A stretch of 64,000 bases of DNA from positions 10,001 through 74,000 of the forward strand of contig CAUYUJ010003952.1 of the NCBI GenBank assembly GCA_963575745.1. Direction: 5' to 3'. This DNA is from Prorocentrum cordatum (Eukaryota; Sar; Dinophyceae; Prorocentrales; Prorocentraceae). Made by a program: the position numbers and the translations under genes. The notes beneath the pieces were generated by a model, which saw only the letters and a list, made by a program, of their open reading frames with translations, did not search any database and was not told the DNA's origin. Positions 33,301 to 45,521 of this stretch are shown here, piece by piece (positions within the stretch are counted from its first letter, which is position 1; every line of letters begins with the position of its first letter).

Positions 33301-35790
33301 CACCTCAGCCTCCAGAAGGCGGAGGTGATTGCGCGCGAGAAGCGGCGTGTGGAGGCACTGACGCGGCAGTTCGACGACATGGAGAATTTCCAGGACCGAG
33401 ATTCCGACCTGCGCTTGGCGGAAGCCGCGAAAGAGGCCCACAAGGCTGCGAAGGCGCTCACCAACTGCAACAAGGAGGCGCTCACGAAGAAGCTGGAGCA
33501 GACGGAGCAGAAGATTCAGGCCACGCGGCCTCCTCCGGGAGTCGCCGGGAAGCGCGCGGCCGGTGGCGGCGGCGGCGGCGGCGGCGCGCCGGCCGGGGGC
33601 GCTGAGGGCGGGGGGGCGAGGCGCGCGGTGCGGGTCGTCGTGCCCACTGGAACCGAGCCTGTCAGCATGTTCTCCCCCGGTTTCTGGAGTGCTTTCGACC
33701 CCGTCGCGTTTCCCTACGGCGACGGCGTCTTCGGACTCGACAGGGAGGCGAAGTTGACGTACGACGAGTGGTGCAGGTGCCTCATGGCTCGCGAGGAGCT
33801 CGAGTACGAGGTCCCCGACGACGTCTCGGCGCCCGACGCTGCGCGGGCGCCCGCGCCCGACGCTGCGCGGGCGCCCGCCGCGTCTGAGTCGCCCGTGCCG
33901 CGCTGGCGTCGCCACGCGGACCTGCTCACGGCCCAGTATTGCCTCTGGCGCAGAAAGGCTATCATTCAGTCGGCTAGGTTATTCGTGCGCAAGCAGCGTC
34001 TGGGGGAAAGCATCGCGGACCTCGCCGCACTGACGCCGGAGGATCTGGCGCAGGTCGTGGCCGTGCTCGGCAGGGGGGCGGGCATCAAGGAGGCCCTGGG
34101 CCTCGAGGGCTTGCCCCGGAACGTCAAGAGCGCGCTGCGCAGCATGCTGCTCAGCAACCGTGATGTCGTCGGGTCCGACGCGCACCGGACCACGCTGCGG
34201 CACATCAGTACCAGCTACACCCGGCTCTTCGGGCCGCCCCTGGTGTTCACGACGCCGAACATCGCGGACACTCGGAACCTGATGGTGTCCCTGATGTACG
34301 AGGGCGCCTCCGTACAGCGATGGCGGCTGCTGGAGGAGACTGCTCCTGTGATGCCCTCAACGCGGGACATGCTGCGGCGGGTGGCCGCTGACCCGGTGTC
34401 GCAGGCCATGGTCACGAACCTCATGCTGGAACTGTTCCTGGAGCATGTCGTCGGCGTCACGCGGCAGCGCGGGGCCACGGGCGTCTCCGACGGCGTGGCC
34501 GCCACGGGGGCGTGTGGAGCGTTCGGGCTCGTCCGCGCGTTCTTCGGACCCGTGGAGTCGCAGGGGCGCGGCGGCATCCATCCGCACATCCACCTGTGGC
34601 GCCTGCACCCGATGACCGGCGCGTTCCTCGCGAAGCTGCGCGCGGGGGACGTCGAAGGCCTCGAGGAGCGTCTGAGGAGGTGGAGGGAGGCCGTGCTCGC
34701 CAGGGTCGGCAGCGTGCAGTTCGACGCGGCGGAGGAGGTGGGCCGGCAGCTGGGCTTGGACGGGCCGGACCGTCTGCCGCCGCTTCCGCTCGGCCCGCGG
34801 GATCGACGTCTCGCGTTCGCGGACGGGAAGCGAGAGGAGAGCGACCTCCAATTGAAGTACGATACCATCGCTGGCGCCTCGCGTCGTCAGCTCGGGAAGT
34901 TGTGCAAGAGGGCGTACGAAGAGGGCCGCCGCTCCGTCCGTGCTGACAACCAACTGTCCACAGAAGAGCTGCGGAATCAGGTTGCGGCCATGATGAACGT
35001 CGATCTCGTGGAGGAGCGGGCGATGCTGGAGCAGCAGCCCGCAATAGAGGGTCCGCTCCGGCAGCGACCGTTCGCGCCGCTGGCAGATCCAGAGCCCGAT
35101 CCCCATGAGCAGCGGGCACAGTACCCGGCGGTATTTGGAGAGCCTCTCACGGGTGCGCACGTGACGCTGCAGCCGCAGTACCGCCGCAAGCCTGCGTACC
35201 GCGTGGTGCGCGCGGACGGCGCCGCGGCCATGCACTTTGCTGAGTGCCCGGGGGATGAGGCGCGGACCTGGGCGCGCTGCTTCGCGCGGGACGCGCGCAA
35301 GTGTATCATCCGTGGCCACCTGCACAGGTGCGGTCCCACGTGCTGGAAGCACAAGACGAACGACGATGTGCCTCAGCACTGCAAGGTGTGCCGGCTCGGC
35401 TTCTACCACGAGTACGAGACTGCGGTCTACAGCCACCCGTCCAGGAAGCGTCCTGCCGCCGCCTTCGTCTGGCGGCGCCTGCGCAAGGGGAAGGATTTGG
35501 TGCTTCCGGAAGATGCGAAGGTTCAGTACGCGTGCGGTCCGTTGGAGGAGGGGGAGTGGAACCCTCCTGGCGAGCGCCTGGATCTGGACGACGTTCCGGC
35601 TGAAGGCTACGGCCCGTGGCCGCACCGCTGCAACAGGTACGGCAGAGCTGGTCGCGTCGACGTGGTGCGGTACCACCCGTACCACGGGAGCACGAACCCT
35701 GTGGGCCAGGTGTGTCTGCGGAGCAACCTGGACGTCCAGTGCCTGGACCGCGTGGTGCTCGACCTGCCGGGCGACGACAGCGTCGGGGCG
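24394..35790 (+). CDS. Helitron-like Rep/helicase polyprotein, N-terminal part (through the HUH nuclease)
   Basis: The first ATG of the open frame is at 24394. The N-terminal third is low-complexity: three in-frame 31-residue repeats (E-G-E-T-L-A; 24772-25020), E-A-S-E-M-I-P repeats, and Arg-, Glu- and Asp-rich tracts. A segment around V-G-D-A-A-L-R-A-A-C is duplicated (26406, 26735). 26930-27240 has a Cys (K-C-L-Q-S-A-V) and a His (G-G-H-V-C-A-V) that might form a cysteine protease. 27670-28420 holds four helicase-associated-type repeats. Later come a Cys/His cluster (31140-31260), a C2H2 finger (31527-31605), a DUF6570-like region (32390-32700), and the Rep domain with H-P-H-I-H (34579-34593) and a Y-H-P-Y strand motif (35671). 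The frame must shift near 35790 to continue. The exact start and the reality of the low-complexity part are uncertain. Confidence 0.7.
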
Positions 35791-38700
35791 CGCCCGCCAG
35801 CGACCCTGTTGTGCCGCCGCCTCCGGAGCCCGGTGCGTTCGCCGAGCCTGTCGGCGAGGCATCGGACGCGCTGGCTGGCGCCGGGACTGGCGGCACCGGT
35901 TGCGACGAGGGCACTGGGCAGAGCGGAGGTTCCACGGGTTCCGGGGCGTCGGCCGCAGCGCAGGGCGGGGGCGGGGCGGCCGAGGGGGCGGCGCGCGCGG
36001 CTGCGGCGGGGGGCGGGCGCGTGCCCGTGGGGCGCCGCCTCGGCCTGCCCAGGGGAGGAGGTTTGCTCGGCGGGGCGCCGACCACGATGGACGATCCGAA
36101 CGCGGGGGATATCTGGGGCTTCAGAGAAGAGGATGACGAGCCGTGGGATTTGGCCGATGCGTATGGCTTGGATCCGCCGCCTCCGCCGACGCCGGAATTC
36201 GAGGACATCGCTGGGTTCAGCGCGGCTTCGTGTTACGACGGCAGCCGGCCCGGGTTCGTGTTCAAGAAGGGGGAGCAGGGCCTGGGCTACTACAGCGACC
36301 GGCGCGCGGAGCGCGAGCTGCCAGAATCAGCCGTCGAGACAGAGCCGAGGTCGCGGGCGCCAGGCCGCGCCGCGTCGCGCGCGGCGGCGTCTGGCAGCCC
36401 TGCATCGAGCGCGCCCGCGTCGCCCGCCGCCGCCGCAGCTGCTGGCGCGAGCGGCAGCGGTCCGCCCGGCAGCCTGCGGGAGCACGTGTTGCACTCGCTG
36501 GAGGCCGTGTTCATGGACGCCATCAATATGGCGCACTACCAGACGGACTACACGACCAAGGCGGGGCCGATCGCGGGAGACCTCGGAGTGCTGCACGCGC
36601 AGAGCACCGGGTTGGAGTGGCTCCGACTCCAGCAGAAGGCGGAGCGGGAGGCGGATGAGGCGGCGGAGGCGGAGGGCGAGGAGGACGTCGACGGGGCCCG
36701 GGCCGCTGCTGCCGCTCGTCGCAGCGGCTGGGGCGGAGTGCTCGACTCTGCCAGGCGAACTGTCATCAAGCTCACGACCAGCTCGCACCGGGCGCTCCTG
36801 AAGAAGCTGCCCGAGATGATGTTCCAGATGCAGTATGGCCACGAGTGCTATTGCTCCCATGACACCTGGACTCTGTATTGCAAGGGGATCGTGGCGCTGG
36901 CGTTCCAGGCAAGCTCCGCCGTTCATCAGAAAAAGGACGACTTCTGGACCGACCCGCGCGCAGACCACATCGAGGTGGACCAGCCGGCCGCGGGAGAAGT
37001 GGACGGCGAGGGGGGCGGCGGTGTCATGGATGCGCTGGACGAGGCGCGCGCAACGCTGCACGCCCGTGTCGTCGACGGCGTTGTCGGGGAGGGCGCGGCT
37101 GCCGGTGCTGCTGGGGGGGGGCAGCCCGAGCAGGAGCAGCAGCAGGGTGTCGAATACAGCGCGCGGCTGGACCACGACATGAAGATGGACTGGCTGCATC
37201 GCGGCGACAGGGAGCCCCTGAAGTCCATGGGCATGTACCATTACGCCATGTACGTGTACACCGCGCAGGCCAACCCGCTCCACTTCGACCCGCAGGACTT
37301 CGAGACGTACGCGTTCGCGGACACGCACCCGGCCGCCGCCTCCCGAGTGCAGAAGCTCCGCGTCGGCGCGCCGTTCAGGGTGCCCAAGTTCTTCGGCTTC
37401 ACGATGCCTTCGAAGGAGAAAGACCCAGAGGTGAACGCGCTGTTCAAGTCTGTGATTTTCCGTCCGTTGCAGCCGGCTGAGAAGGGGGCTGCGGCCTGGG
37501 CGCCCTACAGGGCCGGTGTCAACGCGGTCGGGAAGCATCGGCCTGCCTGGGAGGAGTGGTGGGCGAAGCAGGTGGCGTTGTCCAGGCAGTACGAGGAGTG
37601 CGAGCGGCGAGCTGGAAAGTGGTTCACGATCGAGGACATTGATCTGAAACGCGGCTCAGAGGAGGGCCCGGGCCATTTTGCACAGCAACCCAGCGCCGCC
37701 GAGTTCATGGCACGCTGGACCGTCCAGGTCGCGACGAACCTCGACGTGGAGGCGGAGGCGAAAGGGCGGCCGCGAATCAAGATCCGTCCGGAGGCCAAGG
37801 ATTTCGAGGAGTCTGCTGAGCTGCAGGCAGTGGGGAATCGGCCTGCCGGGGAGGCGGACGAGGAGGAGGGGGCGGGCGCCGGCGGCGGAGCGCCTGACGG
37901 TTTGGCTCAGGAGGTGGACGAGGGCGAGGCGGACGAAGCGTGGGCGGCGCACCGACAGATGCCCGCGTTCGCCGTGCCGGATAGCCAGGTGCCCGCGGTG
38001 GCCCAGTTGGAGCAGATTCGTGGGTCGTCGCAAAGCTTGGTCTATAAGAATATCTTCCTTGAGGGCTATGCGAAAGACCATAAGCCTCAGCCTGCTGCCG
38101 CGAGTACTGGAACGCAGACGGGCTTCTGCGGTCTCGACTTGGGCGACTCTCAGTTCGAGGAGGGCAAAGCACAGCAGAAGGAGGCGTTCCGATACAGGAA
38201 AAAGGGAGCTGAGGGCTTGCCTGGGGATGGCGACGGGCGGAGCGGCCTCGCGGGTTCGGCGCCTGCCGTGCTCGTGCCTGGTCGGCCGCCGCCGCCCGCG
38301 GTTGCCGGCGACGCGGAGCCTCCGCGGCGGGCGCGCGACATCGCGGAGGGGCTGTTTAACGAGTGGGCGACCAGGGCGGACAACCCCGTGACGTTCAATA
38401 AGGAGCAGAAGGCGGTGGTCGCCCTGGTCGTGGGCCAGGTGGAGGCCATCGTGGCATACCAGCAAGATGTGGACAGCGGAAAAAGCCCCAAGCCGGTGGA
38501 GCAGATGGCTCTCCTGCTGCACGGGGAGGGCGGGACGGGGAAGACGGAGGTGGTGAAACTGCTGCGACGTCTGCTCAACGAGGTGTTCGGCGCGGGATCG
38601 GAGATCGCCGTGGCCTCGTCGAACAGCGCTGCGCGCGTCATCGGGGGGGAGACGATCCACAGCGGCTTCGGGCTGAGCGGCCAGCAGGCCATGACCATCG

Positions 38701-41700
38701 CTAGGCTTTCGGGGCAGAAAGTCGATGACATCGTGGACCGCATGAACGACCTCAAGGCCGTCATCGTGGAGGAGGTGTCCATGGTGCCGCCCCAGCTTCT
38801 CGGCGCTGCATCGTTTCGCATGTGCAAAGCCCGTAAGGCTAAGTATAATTGCGATGTGAACCTGTACATGGCGCGGGGGCACATGTTCGGGAAGGTTCCG
38901 ATTGTCATGTTCCTGGGGGATTTTTATCAGCTGGGGCCGGTGAGCGGCAAGGGCAGAAGGTCTTCCTTGCTGCAGCGTGAGTCGCCCGAGGCGCCGATTC
39001 ACGTCCGCAATGGGCAGTCCATGTTCCTGGACGGTGTCACCCACGCCATGTTTCTGTACGAGACGCACCGCTTCAAGGACCGTCTCGTTACTCCGCACGC
39101 GCCCTGCCCCTTCATGCCCGGGTTCTTGAAGACCATGAGGCAGGGCAAGAAGTTTACGGCCGAGCAGAAAATGGTGGTGCAAGGGTGGGTGGTCCGACCC
39201 GGTAAGAACGACAAGCGGCTGCAGGACCCCCATGTCAAGGACGGGTTCGAGATGGGCATCGCCTGGGAGGCCGTGCACAGGCAGATGCAGTATCGGGCCG
39301 TGCGAGAGGCCAGGGATAAAGGGCAGATGCTGCTGTACGTGCAGGCCGTGGACCTGCCTCCAAACAGGGACTTCGTTGAGGAGCATTACAAGGCCATGCT
39401 GCAGGTGCCGAACGTGAACAACACTGGTCACCTCATCGGCATGTGCCCGCTGTACATCGGCATGCGTGTGCGGCTGAACGTGAAGTTGTCGGCGAAGCAC
39501 CAGATCGTGCAGGACGCCGTGGGGGTAGTCAAGGACGTGAGGTTCCACCCGCAGGAGTTCGAGACGCCGGACGCGGATTGGCGCGAAAAGAAGCTTCACG
39601 ACGCCCACCGGCTCGGTTATTATCGATGCAAGCGTTTGCCGCGCGGTGTCCTCGTCGAGTTTGATGGCCTCAAGAAGGACTTTGGGTTCGGGCAAGGGGT
39701 CGTGCAGATCGCGCCGCACAGGGCGTCCTGGGAGTGGAATCATCACTACGACGACGATGGCGAGCGAAAGCTTCGGAAGGTGAAGGTTACGATGTACCAG
39801 ATCCCGTTGCTGCCAGAGAAAGTTCGCACCGTGCAGACTGCGCAGGGCCTGGGTATGGATGCGGCCACCATGGTGCTCCAGAAGCCCATGAACATGGGCG
39901 CCGATGACTGGTGGCTGCACCTGTACGTCATGCTCAGTCGCGTTCGCGTGGCCCACCGCGTGCTCGTCTACAACCTGCCGCCCTGGGACATCCTGCAGCG
40001 GGGCCCGCCGCAGTACGTCCGCGAAGGGGTCCAACGCTTTGAGAAAAAGATGGGGGAGAGTTTCGAAATCGCGAAGCAATGGGCGCAGGATTACGGCTGG
40101 GACGTGGGGGATGGGCCCGCCGCACGGGGCGCCCAGGAGTCGAGCTCGGCGCCCGCGCCGCCGCCGGTGCCGCCGCCGTCGCCGCTGGGCCCGTCTCGTG
40201 ACGCGGGGAGCTCGGCGGGCGTCGGTGAGGGGGCGGGCGACGACGACGACGACGACGGATCAGCTCCTTCGGACGGGGAGGCGGCCCCTGCGGCGTCTGT
40301 GCATACGCCTCTGCCCTCGCACGCGCTGCGCCCGGGCCAGGCTCTGACGGTGCCGCCGGCATACATTGCGCCGGACGCTGGGCCTGCGGGGCGGGGCAGG
40401 GGCCGCGGCCGCGGCGGCGACGCGACGGGGACCGGAGATGCGGCGGCGGCATCGTCGACGGGGAGCGCTGTTTCGCGGGGGCGCGGGCGCGCGGGTGGCG
40501 GCCGCGGTGCTGGTAGGGGCGCCGTAGTGCCGAGGGATCTTTGGGGGGACATGTTTCGCACGGCGGCGACTGTTGGCGATGGTGCAGAGCCGCCAGAGCT
40601 GCTCCCGCTGGACCGGGATCTGTGCATGGCAGCCTACGGCGTGTCCCAGGAGGATGTCACCAGGGAGCTGCAGTGGCACTGCGGCCACGGCTCTGGCGTG
40701 GGCATCGCAAACCTCGGCAATACTTGCTTCGTGAGCGCAGTCGCGCAGGTGCTGCTGCGCCTGGCTCCCTTCCGTCGGCTTCTCCACGAGCACGGCCAGA
40801 ATTGCCCTGTGAACACAGAAACTTGCCCGGTGTGTGCGCTCGGAGCTCAGGCCGCGGCTCTCTCTGTCCAGGGCGTGGGGGTCGACGCCGTCGCGCCGCT
40901 CGCTACTGCCGCGCGCGCGGGGCTTTTCGGTCAGCGAGAATTCACAGAATTCGATCAGCAAGGGAGACCGAAGCAATGCGACGCGTCAGAGTTCTTCCTG
41001 GCCGCCCTTCGTGCTGTCACCGAGGCTGGATATCAGGTACCGACACCGCATCACGGTGCGCGCACTGCGCTCCAGCAGCACGTTTGCGGCATTGCGTTGC
41101 GGCAGCGGAGGCGATGCGACGTGTGCCGGGCAAGTTCGGACACGGGGGTGATTGATTCGCGCTTGAAGCTGGTCCCTTCCGAATTGCTCGGCCCCGACCA
41201 CCGGGGGGCCTGCGATCTGGAGGATTTGATCCGACTGGAATTGAGGCATATTGGCGGGCCAGGTCAAGGATGTCCGGCGCACGCACACCTCAGTCGTGCG
41301 CAGAGGGAGGCGGCCGGGGTCTGTCAAGGCATCAGGGTGTATACGGGCAATCGCTGGGAGCGATCGCCGCCGGTGCTCTTCGTGACCGTGGAGCGGGTGG
41401 TCACGCGCGCTGATCGGAGCGAGTGGTACGACAGACGCCCTGTGCGCTTTCCTCAGATTCTGCGGCCTGTGGATGCCGAGTGCGAGTACGATTTCTCTGG
41501 GGTCGTTGTGCATCAGGGCGAAAGCGCGAAGAGCGGCCATTATTATGCGTGTGCAGCCGTGGGTGTGAACGAATACGCCAAATTCGACGACGAAGCTGTT
41601 CAGCCCAGGACTTGGGCGCAGATTGCCAGAGACCACCAGGTGCACGTTGGCGCCTATGTGTTTGCGTATGTGCGCAGGGCGGGTCCGCGGGGCGGAGGCG

Positions 41701-43034
41701 GCGGGCGCGCGGCGGCGGGGTCTCCGGGGGGCGCCAGCGGCAGCGGTGGTGCGGGACCCTCTGGGGCGCCGCCGGCTCCGCCGACTGCGCCTCTCGGGCA
41801 TGCAGGCGGGCGCGCGGAGGGGTCTGCGGGGAGCGGCGATGGCGGCGGCGGCGCTGCTTCCAGCGCCCCTGCCGCGCCGTCTGCGCCGCCGAGTGCGCCC
41901 GCCGGGCAGCAGGCGTCGGGGGGCGAGCCACCGGGCAAGCGGCGTCGGGCGGGTGGCGGGGATCCTGGCGCTGGCGACGGGGGCCCCGGCGCTTCGGGGC
42001 AGCCGCAGCAGCCATTGCGCAGGGGCAAGAAGCGCGGGCTGTCCCCGCCGGCTCTGGGCAGCACGGGCGACGAGGACGACGACGCTGGCAGGGCCGCTGG
42101 CGTTCCGTCCGCGGACCCGGCTCCTGCTGGAGTCCAGCCAGGCGCGGGGGCGTCGCTCGCGGGGGACGAATGGCGTCGCTTTACGCCAGAAAACATTGAC
42201 ACCGCGAAGTGCATGGCTCGTACCTGGGCGGACGGAGCTGGCGGGCAATGCCGGAGCGCGCCAAAGCAGGGATGCGGGGATCTGTGCGGGCAGCATTTCA
42301 AGCAGCAGCACAAGGATGGTTGGCATGGGCGTGTGGACGGGCCCATCCCGGAGGGAAAGTTGAAGGTGTTCAAGGAGAAGAACGCAGGCAAGGCCCCGCG
42401 TGCGGCGCCCGCGGCTGAGGCTGGCGCGACTGGCGAGGGCGCGGGGCGGGCCGCGGTCGTCACGCGAGCAGGTGCTGGGTCTGCCAGCGGAAGCGGGCGG
42501 GGGGGGGCGGCGCGTGCAGAGGCGGCTCCGGGGGGAGGGCATGCAGGCAAGGCCCCGCGCGCGGCGCCCGCGGCCGAGGCTGGCGCGAGTGGCGCGCCCG
42601 CGGGGGGGCCCGCGGAGGGGCGATCCGCCAAGGTGCCCGCCAGCGATGGCGTCGCCGCGAGGGCGCCGACAGGGGGCGGCGACGGTGCTGGAGGGGCTGG
42701 CGCGCCCAGTGCGGCTTCGGCCCTGTCGTCGGGCGAAGAGCGCGGGGAGCGTGGCAGCCGCGCGAGCACGCGGGATATCGCTGCCGCTGCTGCGGAGGAT
42801 CGCGCGCGGCAGGAGGATCCTGATGAGAGGCGGCAGCGCCTGGCCATCGCCGAGCACAACCAGCGGCAGGACTTGATCGGCGAAGTCGTTGGAGCTTTCG
42901 TGGCGCGTCGGGAGGGCGTGCCCGTCGGAATTGGCAGGTGGACTGAGGAGAGGCTGCGACAGACGTTGCGCCGCCTGCGCGGGGGCGGAGATGACGAGCC
43001 AACGATCGTGGCGGTGTCGGACGCGGCTCTCTGA
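35791..43034 (+). CDS. Helitron-like polyprotein, C-terminal part: Rep tyrosines, Pif1 helicase and USP deubiquitinase domain
   Basis: Follows one frame back from the previous part. H-Y-Q-T-D-Y-T-T-K (Tyr codons 36537 and 36549) is the two-tyrosine motif of Helitron Rep. 38385-40040 is a Pif1-type helicase: G-E-G-G-T-G-K-T (38523), V-E-E-V-S-M, G-D-F-Y-Q-L-G-P-V, Q-T-A-Q-G-L-G and M-L-S-R-V-R-V. An Arg/Gly-rich linker (40380-40530) leads to a ubiquitin-specific protease domain at about 40690-41680: N-L-G-N-T-C-F (catalytic Cys codon 40725), two C-x-x-C pairs in the middle (C-P-V-C; C-D-V-C) and S-G-H-Y-Y (His 41538) followed by K-F-D-D-E. The tail has a second Cys/His motif (42211-42330) like the one at 31147, and ends at TGA 43032. 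All catalytic USP residues are present. Confidence 0.8.
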
Positions 43035-43552
43035 GAGCTGCGCCTCGTGTGCAGCGGCGCTCGCCGGCCCTGGGTGTGCCGTTGACAGAGCTCTGCCGTT
43101 CAAGCGCACCGGGCGCTTGGGCTGCCACTGGAGGTTGGCACGGGCGCCCTGTAGGCGCGTCCGTCTTGCATGTGTGTTCTTGTGTGCCTGTGTGCATGAG
43201 GATGTTTTGTCAGTGCGTGAGTGTGTGTGCGCTGGCGTGTGTTTGTGTTTGCCTGTGTGTCTGCTGGCGTGTGTGTGTAAGTGTGTGTGTGGGTGTCTTT
43301 GTGTCTGTGTGTTTGTGGCTCTGTTTGTGTGTCTGTCTGTGTGTCTGTCTGTGTGTCCGTGGGTATGTGTGTGTGTTTGTCTGTGTGTCTGTATGCATCT
43401 CTGTTTGTATCTCTTTTTGTGCGCGTGTCTGTTCGTGTGTGTGTGTGTGTGTGTGTAAGAGTGGGCGCGTGTGGATGTGAGTGTGCTCGAGCGTGTGTGT
43501 GTATCTGTGTGTGTGTGTGTCAGTGTGTTTGTGTGTGTCTGGTGTGTTTGCG

Positions 43553-43597
<45 letters not shown>

Positions 43598-45140
43598 GCG
43601 GTGTGTGTGTGTGTGATATGTGTTGTGTGTTTGTGTTTGCGCGTTTGCGCGTGGGTGTCGACCTTTGCGTGTGGATGTGTGTGTGTGCGTGTGTGTGGAG
43701 CATGCTTGCGTACGTGTGCGACACTGCGCGCTCCCTGAGGAAAATTGCGTGTGTGCCCGTGTGCGTGCGTGTGTGTGTGTGTGTGTGGGCGCATGGCGCT
43801 GGCACCCCCGCCCCTTCCTGCCCCCCCCTCTCCCCCTCCACCCCTCTCCCCGGCGCTCCGCGAGGGCGGAGTGGCTGGAGTGGAGGGAGGGCCGGCCCCA
43901 AAATGGGGCGGTGCCTCCCCTCTCCGGAGCGCCGGCGGGGAGGGCGGGGGCGCGTGGGGGGGGCTTGGGGGCGCGGTGGAAGAGTGCGCTGACCAGTCGG
44001 GGAATGAGTCTGTCACAACGTTGTCGTCTGTGCGTGGTTATCCGTGGGTGTTCGCCATTGCGTCTATGTGTGCGCTTGTGCGTGTGTGTGTATGTGTGTG
44101 TGTGTGGGGGTGGGTGGGTGGGTGGGTGGGGGGGGGGCGCGTGTGTCTCGTATGTGTGTGTGTGTGTGTGTGTGCCCCTGCGTGTGTCTGGGTGCACATG
44201 CGCGTGTGTGTGTGTGAGTGTGTGTGCGTTTGCGTGTGGACGTGTGTGCGCTCGTGTGTGTATGTGTGTATGTGTGCGTGTGTGTGGAGCATGCTGGCGT
44301 GCGTGCGTGCTCTTGTGTATGTATGGATTTGAGTTTGTCCGTGTGTGTACGCGTGTGCGTGCTTATGCGCGTGTGCTTGCGTGTGTGATTGGTTCTTTGC
44401 TATCCTGCGTCTGTGTTCGTCTGCGCATGTGCCGCCGTCCGCGCGCCCCCTCCTCCCCCCTCGCCCCCCTCGGGCGCTCCGCGAGGGCGGAGTGGTTGGA
44501 GTGGAGGAAGGGCGGGCCACAGAATGGGGCGGTGCCTCCCCCCTCTGGAGCGCCGGCGGGGAGGGCGGGGGCGCTCCGTGCCCCCCGTGTGTGTGTGTAC
44601 TCTTGTGATCCGCGTGCGTGTGCGTGTCCGTGTGTGTGTGTGATATGTTGTGTGTTTGTGTGTGCGCGTTTGCGCGTGTGTTTTGACCTTTGCGTGTGGA
44701 TGTGTGTCTGTCTGCGTGTGTGTGTATTTGTGCGTGTGTGTGTGGAGCATGCTGGCGTATGTGTGTTCTTGTGTATGTATGTGTGTTTGTGTGTTCGCGT
44801 TTGCGCGTGTGTGTGGACGTTCGCGTGTGGATGTGTGTGTGCGTGTGTGTGTATGTGTGTGTGTATGTGCGCATGTGTGTGGAACATGCTGGCGTACGTG
44901 TGTACTCTTTTGTATTAGTCTGTGTGTCTCCGTGTGTGCGTGCCTATGTGCGTGTGCTTGCTTGTGTGACTGCCTGTTTGCTATCCTGCGTCTGTGTTCG
45001 TATGCGCATGTGCGTGTGCGCGTGCGCGCGCGGTGTGGTGCCGCCGTCCGCGCGCCCCCCCTCCCCCCTCCCCCCTCCCCCCCCCGGCGCTCCGCGAGGG
45101 CGGAGTGGTTGGAGCGGAGGGAGGGCCGGCCCCAAAATGG
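43035..45140 (+). repeat. TG-rich 3' region of the giant element, left part
   Basis: After about 120 bases of ordinary sequence, long (TG)n-type runs alternate with a GC-rich unit of about 105 bp that begins GCGCTCCGCGAGGGCGGAG and contains GCCCCAAAATGGGGC. Units start near 43852, 44472 and 45086, so the period is about 620 bp. GGAGCATGCTGGCG also recurs. Open frames rich in Cys and Val on + and Thr and His on - are translations of the repeat. Confidence 0.9.
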
Positions 45141-45161
45141 GGCTCAAGGCTCAAGGCTCAA
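45141..45161 (+). other. Three tandem GGCTCAA at the 5' end of LINE B
   Basis: GGCTCAA three times, then GG. GGCTCAAG is the last eight bases of the dinoflagellate SL; LINE D also starts with GGCTCAAG (54416-54423). This fits an SL-capped or trans-spliced LINE RNA, though the match is short. Confidence 0.4.
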
Positions 45162-45521
45162 GGCGTCGCCAAAAGGCTCGCAGAATACTGCCTGGGGAAC
45201 CTCCTCTTCTGCGAACCTTGTGTGCCTGCTTTCCAATTTTGCTCCACACCTATCACTATTGTGTACGGTATCCTCTTTGTATTGTTGCTGCTCTTCCAAT
45301 ATAGTCGTATCAAAGGGAGCCTGATCGAGTGAGAAACGATTCATTGAAGAAGTGGAAGAATATTGTTGTTCTCTCTTGACAATCACGTCGTATCTAGGGG
45401 AGCCTGATCGTGGGTGGAATCGATTCATTGAAGTAGTGGACAAATATTATTGGCGAGTGTGCATAAGAGAAGCACGAAAGTGCTGGCGTAGACGTAGACA
45501 CAGGACTCAGCAGGTGTTAAA

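Noticed and set aside
43200-45140. Open frames of Cys/Val or Thr/His repeats on both strands
   Set aside because: They are translations of TG/CA dinucleotide runs and shift freely among frames.
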